A DNA stretch of 64,000 nt from Candidatus Enterococcus testudinis (lineage in GTDB: Bacteria > Bacillota > Bacilli > Lactobacillales > Enterococcaceae). Location of the stretch: NCBI RefSeq assembly GCF_002140915.1, contig NZ_NGKU01000001.1, forward strand, positions 1,930,738 through 1,994,737, read 5' to 3'. Position 1 is the stretch's first letter. Each line of letters starts with the position of its first letter. Shown piece by piece: positions 48,560-57,026 of the stretch. The notes beneath the pieces were generated by a model, which saw nothing but the letters and a program-made list of their open reading frames with translations, did no database searches and was not told where the DNA came from. The translations under genes were made by a program, and so were the position numbers.

Positions 48560-49993
48560 ATGACACAAAAAAACGACTTTACAGAATGGTATATCCAAAC
48601 GATCCAAAAAGCTGAACTGATGGCCTATTCCCCTGTCAAAGGATCGATTATTTTTCGCCCAGATGGCTTTGAATTATGGGAACATATCCAAGAAGAATTC
48701 AATCTGTTCTTGAAAGCGGAAGGGATCCGTAATGCTTACTTCCCTATGCTGATTCCCCAAAGCTTCTTTATGAAAGAAGCAGATCACATTGAAGGATTTG
48801 CCCCTGAATTGCCATGGGTCACTGAAGTGGGCAATGAAAAGTTAGAAGAACCTCTAGCATTGCGACCAACTTCTGAAACAATGATTGGCTCAGCTTTTTC
48901 AGACTGGATCAATTCATATCGTGATCTACCCTACGAAATCAATCAATGGGCCAATGTCTTCCGTTGGGAAAAGAAAACTTTGCCTTTCTTAAGAACATCT
49001 GAATTTCTATGGCAAGAAGGTCATACCGCCCATGAAGGGGAAGAAGATGCCCGCAAACGGACGATGCGTGTCTTAGACGAATATGCACGCTTATGTGAAG
49101 AATTCCTGGCGATTCCTGTCTACAAAGGACAAAAGACACCTTCTGAACGATTTGCAGGTGCAGTGGATACCTATTCTATCGAAGCCATGATGAAAGACGG
49201 AAAAGCCGTTCAAGCAGGTACAAGCCACTATATGGGGACAAAATTCGCCGAAGCCTTCGATATCACTTATTTGTCGAAAGAAAACAAGCACGTTCATGCC
49301 CATACGACTTCTTGGGGTGTATCTACTCGTTTACTAGGTGCGTTGATCATGACCCATGGCGATGAAAATGGCCTTGTCTTCCCACCAACGATTGCGCCAA
49401 CACAAGTTGTGTTGATGCCTGTCGGTCCATGGAAGAAGAATCCAGCGATCGTAGAAAAATTAACCGCATTGCAAGCATCATTCAAAGCGAAGGGCATTCG
49501 GGTCCGCTTGGATGATTCTGATAATTCTCCTGGTTTCAAATTCAATGAATGGGAATTAAAAGGTGCCTGCCTGCGTATCGAATGCGGTCCAAGAGATCTT
49601 GAAAATGAACAAGTGATGGTGAAAATTCGTGATATTTCAGAAAAACAAGCAATCCCATTCGATGAGCTAGAACAGTATGTCGATGAAGCACTAGCAGCAA
49701 TGACTCCTCGTCTATTGGCTGCAGCCAAAGAACGCAATCATGACAATGAGTATTTGGATATTGACACATTAGACGACTTGAAAGCTCATATTGATACTTG
49801 TCAAAAAGAAGACAAAGTCACTGGATTTGTCTTGATTGGTTGGGATGGTACGGAAGAAACAGAAGCAAAAATCAAAGAAGAAACTGGGTTTACCACACGG
49901 AATATTCCTTTTGATGTACCCGTTGAAAAAACAGTTGATATCGTCAGCGGCAAACCAGCAAAACATACGGTTTGGATCGCTCGCGCATACTAA
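48560..49993 (+). CDS. proS: Prolyl-tRNA synthetase, archaeal/eukaryote-like type
   Basis: Charges tRNA-Pro. The 477-aa class II synthetase is the short form without the inserted editing domain: LRPTSETMI (motif 2 region: FRWEKKTLPFLRTSEFLWQEGHTAH), motif 3 (LGALIMTHGDENGL), an anticodon-binding domain (about 285-390) and a C-terminal zinc-like domain ending in a tyrosine (WIARAY). AAGGAGG precedes the ATG. Most Lactobacillales use a longer bacterial-type ProS with an editing insertion; this could be a second or replacement copy. Its T-box makes it inducible by proline starvation. Confidence 0.93.
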   Translation: MTQKNDFTEWYIQTIQKAELMAYSPVKGSIIFRPDGFELWEHIQEEFNLFLKAEGIRNAYFPMLIPQSFFMKEADHIEGFAPELPWVTEVGNEKLEEPLALRPTSETMIGSAFSDWINSYRDLPYEINQWANVFRWEKKTLPFLRTSEFLWQEGHTAHEGEEDARKRTMRVLDEYARLCEEFLAIPVYKGQKTPSERFAGAVDTYSIEAMMKDGKAVQAGTSHYMGTKFAEAFDITYLSKENKHVHAHTTSWGVSTRLLGALIMTHGDENGLVFPPTIAPTQVVLMPVGPWKKNPAIVEKLTALQASFKAKGIRVRLDDSDNSPGFKFNEWELKGACLRIECGPRDLENEQVMVKIRDISEKQAIPFDELEQYVDEALAAMTPRLLAAAKERNHDNEYLDIDTLDDLKAHIDTCQKEDKVTGFVLIGWDGTEETEAKIKEETGFTTRNIPFDVPVEKTVDIVSGKPAKHTVWIARAY

Positions 49994-50000
49994 TCACACA

Positions 50001-50046
50001 AAAGCAGCAACGGCTCTTCTTCATTGATGAGTCGTTGCTGCTTTAT
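50001..50046. terminator. Terminator between proS and lplA (convergent)
   Basis: AAAGCAGCAACG (50001-50012) pairs with CGTTGCTGCTTT (50033-50044) with an inner CTC/GAG stem. It can serve both facing genes. Confidence 0.8.
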
Positions 50047-50072
50047 GTTTGATGCTGATTTATCTGTTAGCC

Positions 50073-51077
50073 TTAATATATCAGTCCTAGCAGATCTTCA
50101 GGTGTAATATTTCCAAAGTATTTTTTGACATCGATCGTCTCGATTTTCGCTTGCAGGTCTTCTTTGGCATAGCGGGTACCGACTAACGCTTCTTCGACAT
50201 CTTGAATGTCTCCTAACCCAAAGAAATCACCAAATATCTTCGCCTCAGAAATTCGGCCTTCTTGGACATTCAAGCGGATTTCGATGGAACCGATGGGAAA
50301 CCGATGGCGCCGTTCTATATCAAATGCAGGAGATTGTCCATAATTCCAATCCCAATTGCGGTAATATTTGTCCGATATTTCATTGATTTTGATCCAATCT
50401 TGATCGGTCAACGTGATGGTTTTGACATCATTGATAGAAGACACGCCAAATATCTTTAACAAAATTTCATCCCGAAAGTCTTCTGTCGTCATTTCTTGCT
50501 TTTCTTTCGGCAAGAAAGGCTTGATATTGGTCACCCGAGAACGAATCGATTTGATGCCTTTTGATTCGATTTTGTCTTTACGAACCTTCAATGCATTGAC
50601 GACTTCGTTGATATCACTATCAAACATAATCGTTCCATGAGCAAACATTCGTCCGTTCGTTGCATACATAGCATTGCCGGAGAATTTTTGATCATTGATC
50701 ACCAAATCATTTCGACCTTTCAACTGCGCACCTTCAACCCCCATCTCATGGAGAGCTTGGATGATCGGTTTGGTCAATTTTTCAAAATCTCTAAATGAAT
50801 TGCCATCGTCTGGCATGATAAAACTAAAGTTTAGATTGCCAAAGTCATGATAAACGGCCCCACCGCCGCTAAAGCGGCGCACAACATGGATTTGATGAGC
50901 ATCCACATAGTCTTGGTTGATTTCTTCAATCGTATTTTGATTGCGACCAATAATGATCGATGGTTCATTGATGTAAAAAAGCAAAATGGGTTCATCGATC
51001 TTCATTTCTTGCAGTAAAAAGATTTCAATCGCTAAATTGATCCTTGGATCATGCAGCTCATTTGGCACAAAAAGCAT
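50073..51077 (-). CDS. lplA: Lipoate-protein ligase A
   Basis: Attaches salvaged lipoate to E2 and H proteins through lipoyl-AMP. The 334-aa protein has the RRFSGGGAVYHDFGNLNFSF signature (about 66-86), KGRNDLVINDQKFSGNA with the conserved lysine, and the C-terminal accessory domain (from about 245). This is the full-length bacterial form. AAGGGTG precedes the ATG. It is 18 bases downstream of the MBL-fold gene, which suggests one transcript. Confidence 0.93.
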   Translation of the reverse strand: MLFVPNELHDPRINLAIEIFLLQEMKIDEPILLFYINEPSIIIGRNQNTIEEINQDYVDAHQIHVVRRFSGGGAVYHDFGNLNFSFIMPDDGNSFRDFEKLTKPIIQALHEMGVEGAQLKGRNDLVINDQKFSGNAMYATNGRMFAHGTIMFDSDINEVVNALKVRKDKIESKGIKSIRSRVTNIKPFLPKEKQEMTTEDFRDEILLKIFGVSSINDVKTITLTDQDWIKINEISDKYYRNWDWNYGQSPAFDIERRHRFPIGSIEIRLNVQEGRISEAKIFGDFFGLGDIQDVEEALVGTRYAKEDLQAKIETIDVKKYFGNITPEDLLGLIY

Positions 51078-51095
51078 TCTTTAACACCCTTTCTA

Positions 51096-51833
51096 TTATA
51101 TCTCAAATATTTTTTGAACAGCTGCCAATTCTACTGGTATGCCATCTGCAGCCAATGCTGCTTCTTCTTTCAATTGTTCTAAATTGCCATGTTGCGGCAG
51201 ATGAGTCAACACCAATTTTTTGACATGTGCTTCATGGGCGATCTCACCAGCTTCTTTTGACGTAAAATGGGCATGATGCCGCTCGTTGCCAGCAAAAAGA
51301 TAAGTATCTGCCAAAAACAAATCTGCTTCTTGCGCAAACTCGACAAAAGAATCAAGATAGCCGGAATCTCCGGTAAATACGAACACCTTTCCGGTGCTTT
51401 TTTCGACAAAGCGCATGCTATAGCATGTAACTGGATGGATCGTTTTCATAAATGTGATTGAAAAAGGGCCCAACTCTAACGACTCTGACTGAAGATAGTC
51501 ATAGCCTTTCGTCACACCTGCCATCGTTAGCGCCTCAAAGTGAACACGGTCTTCCCCATGACCATAGATCGGTAATTCGCCGCGGTGTTCTGACTGCGGA
51601 AAAAGTTGCCAATAATACTGCAATACACCAAGATCTGCAATATGATCATGATGATAATGACTCAGTATGACCGCATCCAACGATAATGGGTCGAGTATTT
51701 TCTCCAATTGGACGAGGGTGGTACTACCTGCATCTAACAATAGGTGAAAGCCCTCCGATTCCAGTAAATAACCGGTGGTCCCTTCTCCTTGATACGGGTA
51801 TGCACCTAAGCATCCAAGTACGGTCAATTTCAT
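51096..51833 (-). CDS. MBL-fold metal-dependent hydrolase (ribonuclease Z-like)
   Basis: A 245-aa metallo-beta-lactamase-fold protein: MKLTVLGCLGAYPY N-terminus, the LSHYHHDHIADL metal site, FTGDSGYLDS and LTHLPQH. The short size and lack of an exosite match the YhfI/RNase Z-like group of Firmicutes. Substrate is not known. GGAGGAAAC precedes the ATG. It lies upstream of lplA; the closeness of YhfI-type and lplA genes is known from other Firmicutes, which supports the pairing. Confidence 0.85.
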   Translation of the reverse strand: MKLTVLGCLGAYPYQGEGTTGYLLESEGFHLLLDAGSTTLVQLEKILDPLSLDAVILSHYHHDHIADLGVLQYYWQLFPQSEHRGELPIYGHGEDRVHFEALTMAGVTKGYDYLQSESLELGPFSITFMKTIHPVTCYSMRFVEKSTGKVFVFTGDSGYLDSFVEFAQEADLFLADTYLFAGNERHHAHFTSKEAGEIAHEAHVKKLVLTHLPQHGNLEQLKEEAALAADGIPVELAAVQKIFEI

Positions 51834-51910
51834 GTTGTTTCCTCCTTCATTCCGACTTTAGTTTCATTCTCACTGTCCCTATGCTATCACAAAGTGGATT
51901 ATTTGAGCAA

Positions 51911-51950
51911 AGAAAGAAAACAACGCCTATCCAACAGTCGATAAGCGTTG
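51911..51950 (-). terminator. Terminator of the M42 peptidase-DUF975 transcript
   Basis: CAACGC (51921-51926) pairs with GCGTTG (51945-51950), with an inner ATC/GAT stem, and on the minus strand is followed by TTTTCTTTC. Confidence 0.7.
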
Positions 51951-51958
51951 CAAGTTGA

Positions 51959-52744
51959 TTAGGAGACAGTCAGCGCTTGATCTTCTTTCAACGCTTCATA
52001 AAATGCGGCATTTAGGGCATAGGCATAGGCATTCGCCCATAAAACCCCGATAACCAATGCTAAGAGCCCCAAAATGAACCAGCCGATCAATGAGATCTGC
52101 AGCCAAATATATTGCCATAGTGATGGTTTCAACAGTCGCCACGCTTGTTTCAAAGATTGTCCCAACGTCAACTCGGGATAATCATAGCGCAGATAGATGG
52201 CGATTTGGAAAATACCACTGATGATCTGTGATAAGAAGAGGAACAAAATCACCGAAATAACCAAGCTGATCACAAAAGCAATCGATTGATTCAACAATGA
52301 ACGGTCTGCCGAAAAACCATGGTTGAACGACAAGACCAGTTCCAGATATTGATTGAAACCGCTCAGTACAAATTGCGGCAAGAAAATCAACAATCCCAAT
52401 ACATAGTTCACGAAAACATTCAGTAGATTTAAGCTGAAAAATGCTGGATACAACCGTCTATCGAAGACCAAAAAGATAGTCGACAGTTTGACCCTGCTGT
52501 CGCGCACCAGCAGCAGTCCCATTATGCTTAAGCCAAAAGTAAACGCAAAATTGATGAAGTTTTCTAGAATAAAATCAATCCATGTTTGACTGCCGCTGAT
52601 TCCTGCATTGAGACCCACTGTCCCCAAAATACTGCTAAGGACAGATTGAATAGCAATCGTTGCCAAAATACTTATAACCATCGTCCCCCAAAAACCGCGC
52701 AAGGCATTTTTGGCAGACTGACGGATCACATCATTTGTTCTCAT
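51959..52744 (-). CDS. DUF975 integral membrane protein
   Basis: A 261-aa membrane protein with about five to six spans, FWGTMVISILATIAIQS at the start, and the C-terminal WLQISLIGWFILGLLALVIG repeat of the DUF975 family. Function unknown. It starts 9 bases after the stop of the M42 peptidase gene with a modest ribosome-binding site, so the two are probably co-transcribed. Confidence 0.8.
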   Translation of the reverse strand: MRTNDVIRQSAKNALRGFWGTMVISILATIAIQSVLSSILGTVGLNAGISGSQTWIDFILENFINFAFTFGLSIMGLLLVRDSRVKLSTIFLVFDRRLYPAFFSLNLLNVFVNYVLGLLIFLPQFVLSGFNQYLELVLSFNHGFSADRSLLNQSIAFVISLVISVILFLFLSQIISGIFQIAIYLRYDYPELTLGQSLKQAWRLLKPSLWQYIWLQISLIGWFILGLLALVIGVLWANAYAYALNAAFYEALKEDQALTVS

Positions 52745-52753
52745 CGTTTCACC

Positions 52754-53836
52754 CTAATAACTGCGCAGCGCTTTGACAGTTTTATCATCCAAGCGGCGCA
52801 CGACTTCACTGACCAACTTCACTGTGTTCAAGTAATCATCCTCATGAATGATCGATGTATGAGAATGCAAATAGCGTACTGGCACTGTGATAGCGATCGA
52901 TGGCACACCGTCACGAGTCAAATGCATTTGTCCAGCATCCGTCCCGCCACCGGTAATCACGGTATATTGGAAAGGAATCTCCATTTCTTCAGCGACAGAA
53001 ATCACAAAGTTCAATAGTTTTTTGTGAGGGATCATCGAAGCATCAAAGATCAATACTTGAGGTCCTTTACCTAAAACAGAATCCGCTTCTTTCGGTGTCA
53101 TACCAGGTGTATCGCCAGCAGTTCCTGTATCCAAAGCAATGGCGATATCAGGATTCACTAAGTGGGTACTCGTTCTCGCACCCCGTAAACCAACTTCTTC
53201 CATCACGTCACTACCAGCAAAAAGGCAGTTTGGATGACCTTCGGCAGCCAACGTTTCCAATACCCGTAACGAAACGGCTGTACCGATCCGGTTATCCCAA
53301 GCTTTTGCCAAGAGGAATTTACTGTCATTCAACCGTTTGTATTCGATGTATGGCGTGATCATATCACCTGGGCGGATGCCCCATTCTTTGGCTTGTGTAT
53401 CACTGCTGGCACCGATATCAATAAACATATCTTTGACATCATATGGTTTATTCCGCGTTTCTGAACTTAATACATGTGGCGGTTTCGAGCCAATCACACC
53501 ATGGATCAATTGACCGGCTTGCGTCTTGATTTCGACTTGCTGCGCCAACATGACTTGCCCCCACCAACCACCTAATGTTTGAAATTCGATAAAGCCCTTC
53601 TCAGTGATCTTGGTCACCATAAAACCGACTTCATCCATATGACCCGAGATAAAGATTTTTGGCCCACCACCGTCACCGACGTGTTTGGCAACAACACTGC
53701 CTAATCCATCAAAAAAGATATCTTCTGCAAAATCTTTGGCATAGGCCTTAAAGACTTCTCGAACCTCCTCTTCATTACCAGGTACGCCACGGGCGCTTGT
53801 TAAATCGATCAACAGCTGTTCTTCTTTTTTATCCAT
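52754..53836 (-). CDS. M42-family glutamyl aminopeptidase
   Basis: A 360-aa dinuclear zinc aminopeptidase of the M42 (FrvX/YsdC/PepA) family. Ligands are in ISGHMDEVGFMV, KAWDNRIG, EEVGLRGA, IALDTG and the C-terminal HSHTSI. It removes N-terminal residues, likely Glu, Asp or hydrophobic, from small peptides. I choose ATG 53836, with AAAGGAGG upstream; the in-frame ATG at 53863 lies before that site. It heads a two-gene transcript with DUF975. Confidence 0.92.
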   Translation of the reverse strand: MDKKEEQLLIDLTSARGVPGNEEEVREVFKAYAKDFAEDIFFDGLGSVVAKHVGDGGGPKIFISGHMDEVGFMVTKITEKGFIEFQTLGGWWGQVMLAQQVEIKTQAGQLIHGVIGSKPPHVLSSETRNKPYDVKDMFIDIGASSDTQAKEWGIRPGDMITPYIEYKRLNDSKFLLAKAWDNRIGTAVSLRVLETLAAEGHPNCLFAGSDVMEEVGLRGARTSTHLVNPDIAIALDTGTAGDTPGMTPKEADSVLGKGPQVLIFDASMIPHKKLLNFVISVAEEMEIPFQYTVITGGGTDAGQMHLTRDGVPSIAITVPVRYLHSHTSIIHEDDYLNTVKLVSEVVRRLDDKTVKALRSY

Positions 53837-53910
53837 CTTTGTGCTTGTCCTCCTTTGTTTCATTCTCTACGATTATACCATTGTCTTTCCCACAACGTGC
53901 AGACAAAACA

Positions 53911-53940
53911 AAAAAGAGCGAAAAATTTCGCTCTTTTTGT
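53911..53940. terminator. Terminator after BceAB
   Basis: AAAAAGAGCGAAA (53911-53923) pairs with TTTCGCTCTTTTT (53926-53938), ending just before the stop codon of the BceB-like gene at 53942. On the minus strand it is followed by TTTTTG. Confidence 0.82.
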
Positions 53941-53941
53941 T

Positions 53942-55987
53942 TCAGCGTTCAATGATCCGCAAACAGAGTTTGACCGTGATCAAATAGGCCAGTAAATACA
54001 CCAGTAACGCCGCACCTGCGAATAAGTATGCTACCCAATACCCGCGGCTATCGATGATCTGCGTCAAGGTATTGATGGCAAAGATCGCATGGAGAATTGC
54101 CAGTAAAGTCCCCGGCATAAAGATCCAAATATTTTGCCAATAAATCAGCTTGCGAATTTCATGTCGCTTGTACCCTAATTTTGTCAGCAGTTGATAATTG
54201 CGTTTTTCTCTTTCGGTGTTGGAAAATTGACGAACGATCAAACTGCTGGAGGTCGTGATCAAGACGATCACCCCAACAAACAAAGAAACAAATAGAATGA
54301 TTCCTCCTTGCCGCCGTACACTACGCATCGTTGTAAAACGATCTGCACTGTTTAAACGATACACAGTCATTTGATTAACGTTCTCTGTATCTTCAGCGCC
54401 AAAGACAGCCTGCGATCCGTTTTTCCCTTTGATCCATTGATACGTGATCGGTTCGACCCATTCTGGTTGAAGTGCGTCACTAATTACTTGGTGCGTTGCT
54501 TCTGATACGCTGCCTTTCGTTTGAAGATAGGTTACCCCATATTGATAGCCGGAAAGTTGCGTGTATGCTGCATCACTTACGACCAATACATTCGCCAATG
54601 CGTATCGTAATGAATCATCACCTAAATAATCAAGTTCCGTTTGAACCAACGTGAAATTTGCAGTATCGGCTACCCGTACTTGATCACGATAGGTTCGGAA
54701 TGCACTGGTTATATCATAATCACTATCAAACAATGCCGCCTCTTGTCCTTTGATCTCCACTGTTGGTGTTTCCACCAACAATCGCCGCAATTGGTTGTAT
54801 TGGCTAAGGGAAAGGACATTGACCATTACTTCTTCTTGGGTGTTTCCCGTTGTTTCCCCTAAATATTTTGTGTAGATAGCCATATTGGTCATCTTAAATG
54901 TCACGGTTTGATCCGCGGTGAGTAAGACTTGGTTTTCTTTCAACGTCTCACGCAATGCTTGAGCCTGGGTTTCTGCTACCTGATAAGCGACAGGATATAT
55001 CCGACTTGTTGCTTGGTAATTCAACGAAATCATCCCCATCGTTCCACCAATCAAGGAGATTGCGATGGCTGTGACCACTGTCAAAAACGCATAACTCTTC
55101 CACGTTCGCTGTAAATAGGCCCGCACATTGTTGTATGCAATCAACTTGGCGCCTTTGATATTGCGTTTTTTTGGTCGACTCAGCCAATGCAAAAACGCTG
55201 GCAATGTACAATCAAAAAAGATATAGGTGGCGGTGATACAACAAAAAAGAATCAATAACGGGATCCAAAGAATCGCCGAAAAGTCTTGTGTATAGGTTAT
55301 ATATGTTTGCCATGTTTCTTTTAGAAATAGTGATAGATAATATCCGACACCAAGCAAAATCAATCCTAGAACACCCATCAAGACACGGAAAGGCGTCATT
55401 TTCATTTTATTGATTGGCAAACGATACTCTGTTTTCAACGTTTCGCTCATGGGGGTACGCCAGACAAACAACAGCACTTGACCGCTCAAAATCAACATAG
55501 CAGCCAGGAAAACTATGATCGTAGTCACTATCGACCGCGAAGAATTAAAAAAATGGCTAGTCAACGTCAAACCCATGGCGCGAATCAAAATCATGGAGAA
55601 AAATTTTGAAAAAATGATCCCCATAAATATACCAACAATCAATGAAAAAAAGTTCAACAAAAATGTTTCTCGCAACAATAGCCACGCCAGCCGACCGCGG
55701 CTCAGACCCAACAGTTGATAGACACTGATTTCCTTTTGTCTTTGACTGAGGAAAAAGTGATTGGCACTAAGCATAAAAAATAAGACGACAAATGCTACGA
55801 CACTACTGCCAAAACCTAACACACCCTCGATCCGGATGTCTTGCTGTACGCGCTGGGTCAACAAACGATCATTCATCATAGCACTGAAAGAATAAAAGAT
55901 CATGACTGCTGTCATCATACAGATAAAATAGACACCATAGTTGCGGCTTTGTTTTAAAAAACTGCGCCAACCGATTTTAAACAACAT
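53942..55987 (-). CDS. ABC transporter permease, BceB type
   Basis: A 682-aa permease of the FtsX/BceB kind. About ten membrane segments flank an extracellular domain of about 200 residues (roughly 325-525); the sequence QKEISVYQLLGLSRGRL and NTEREKRNYQLLTKLGYKRHEIRKL are the typical cytoplasmic loops. BceAB transporters confer or sense resistance to cell-wall peptide antibiotics such as bacitracin. GGAGG lies before the ATG at 55987, which overlaps the ATPase gene by 11 bases. The usual neighbouring histidine kinase and response regulator are not in the window. Confidence 0.88.
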   Translation of the reverse strand: MLFKIGWRSFLKQSRNYGVYFICMMTAVMIFYSFSAMMNDRLLTQRVQQDIRIEGVLGFGSSVVAFVVLFFMLSANHFFLSQRQKEISVYQLLGLSRGRLAWLLLRETFLLNFFSLIVGIFMGIIFSKFFSMILIRAMGLTLTSHFFNSSRSIVTTIIVFLAAMLILSGQVLLFVWRTPMSETLKTEYRLPINKMKMTPFRVLMGVLGLILLGVGYYLSLFLKETWQTYITYTQDFSAILWIPLLILFCCITATYIFFDCTLPAFLHWLSRPKKRNIKGAKLIAYNNVRAYLQRTWKSYAFLTVVTAIAISLIGGTMGMISLNYQATSRIYPVAYQVAETQAQALRETLKENQVLLTADQTVTFKMTNMAIYTKYLGETTGNTQEEVMVNVLSLSQYNQLRRLLVETPTVEIKGQEAALFDSDYDITSAFRTYRDQVRVADTANFTLVQTELDYLGDDSLRYALANVLVVSDAAYTQLSGYQYGVTYLQTKGSVSEATHQVISDALQPEWVEPITYQWIKGKNGSQAVFGAEDTENVNQMTVYRLNSADRFTTMRSVRRQGGIILFVSLFVGVIVLITTSSSLIVRQFSNTEREKRNYQLLTKLGYKRHEIRKLIYWQNIWIFMPGTLLAILHAIFAINTLTQIIDSRGYWVAYLFAGAALLVYLLAYLITVKLCLRIIER

Positions 55988-56741
55988 GTCGAGGGCCGCC
56001 TCCGATCGTTGCCTGCATATCAATGATTTTTTCGAAAAATTCTTGTCTCGACCCTTTTTTCGTTACTTCTGCAAAGAACACGCCATCCCTAATGAACAAG
56101 ATTCGATTGCAATAACTTGCTGTGAAGGGATCGTGGGTAACCATTAATATCGTGGTCTTTTCCTGTTGATTGATTTGGTCTAAGTACCGCAACAATTCCG
56201 TTGCAGCTTTCGAATCCAAAGCACCCGTAGGTTCATCCGCAAACAATACAGACGGCTGACTCACAATCGCACGCGCAGCTGCGACCCGCTGTTTTTGCCC
56301 AACAGACAATTCTTCCGGATAGCGATCTAAAAGATGCGTAATGCCCAACAATGCCGCAATCTGGCTAATCCGGTGATCGGTTTCCTCGATAGGCAAACGA
56401 TCAATAGCCAAAGGCAATAATATATTGTCTTTGGCAGACAATGTATCCAATAAATTGAAATCTTGAAAAATAAAGCCGATCTCTTTTCTTCTAAAGTCAC
56501 TCAAGCGATTCTCAGACATTCGGGTAATATCTTTCCCATTGATATAGATTGACCCCAAACTAGGGCGCAGAATGGAAGACAATAAGTTCATCAACGTCGT
56601 TTTACCGGCACCGCTTGGCCCCATGATCCCGACAAACTCTCCTTTATCAACGACAAAGGACAAATTGTCTAACACTTTTGTTTGGTTGAACCGCGTGCCA
56701 TAGGATTTGGTCAAATGTTTGACATCGATCATATTTCTCAC
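55977..56741 (-). CDS. ABC transporter ATPase, BceA type
   Basis: A 254-aa ATPase with GPSGAGKTT (Walker A, about 39-47), the signature LSVGQKQ (a V in place of the usual G), and LFADEPTGALD. It belongs to the LolD/MacB/BceA group and pairs with the permease that follows. Start GTG at 56741, 6 bases after GGGGGG; an in-frame ATG at 56732 is the alternative. The signature substitution LSVGQ is seen in BceA proteins. Role in peptide antibiotic resistance is inferred from the pairing. Confidence 0.9.
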   Translation of the reverse strand: MRNMIDVKHLTKSYGTRFNQTKVLDNLSFVVDKGEFVGIMGPSGAGKTTLMNLLSSILRPSLGSIYINGKDITRMSENRLSDFRRKEIGFIFQDFNLLDTLSAKDNILLPLAIDRLPIEETDHRISQIAALLGITHLLDRYPEELSVGQKQRVAAARAIVSQPSVLFADEPTGALDSKAATELLRYLDQINQQEKTTILMVTHDPFTASYCNRILFIRDGVFFAEVTKKGSRQEFFEKIIDMQATIGGGPRHVV

Positions 56742-56918
56742 AAAGAACCCCCCTTTTTTTCATCATTTCTTCTCTATGGTAGCACACTTTCTCATTGAAA
56801 ACCGTTTACGCAAAAAATCGCAAAAATTTTTTTATCAATTTTTTATTCATTGTGTGAAACATGGAACAATCCAAACCTTGTTGTTATCACTTTTAAAGCA
56901 TTTTCTCCAAATGAATAT

Positions 56919-56975
56919 GCACTACATATTGTGTATATCCAAGTACATAGCAGAATTATCCACTATATATAGTTG
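56919..56975 (+). promoter_or_regulatory. Two NrdR boxes upstream of nrdD
   Basis: CTATATATAG (56963-56972) fits the NrdR core CWATATWTWG perfectly. CTACATATTG (56922-56931) with flanking TGT differs at one core base. They are 41 bases apart (about four helical turns) and 50-100 bases before nrdD, the standard layout for NrdR control. The rest of 56742-57026 shows no gene. Confidence 0.75.
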
Positions 56976-57026
56976 CTCATTCTTCTCTTTTGTTTTATCA
57001 TATTGTAGAAGATAGGAGTGGTTCCA

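Noticed and set aside
48412-48615. A 67-aa plus-strand ORF inside the T-box leader
   Set aside because: It covers the T-box and terminator elements and continues into proS in another frame; it is explained by the leader RNA.
56707-57015. A 102-aa plus-strand ORF between BceA and nrdD
   Set aside because: It spans the NrdR boxes and AT-rich promoter DNA, overlaps the BceA start on the other strand and has no recognisable domain.
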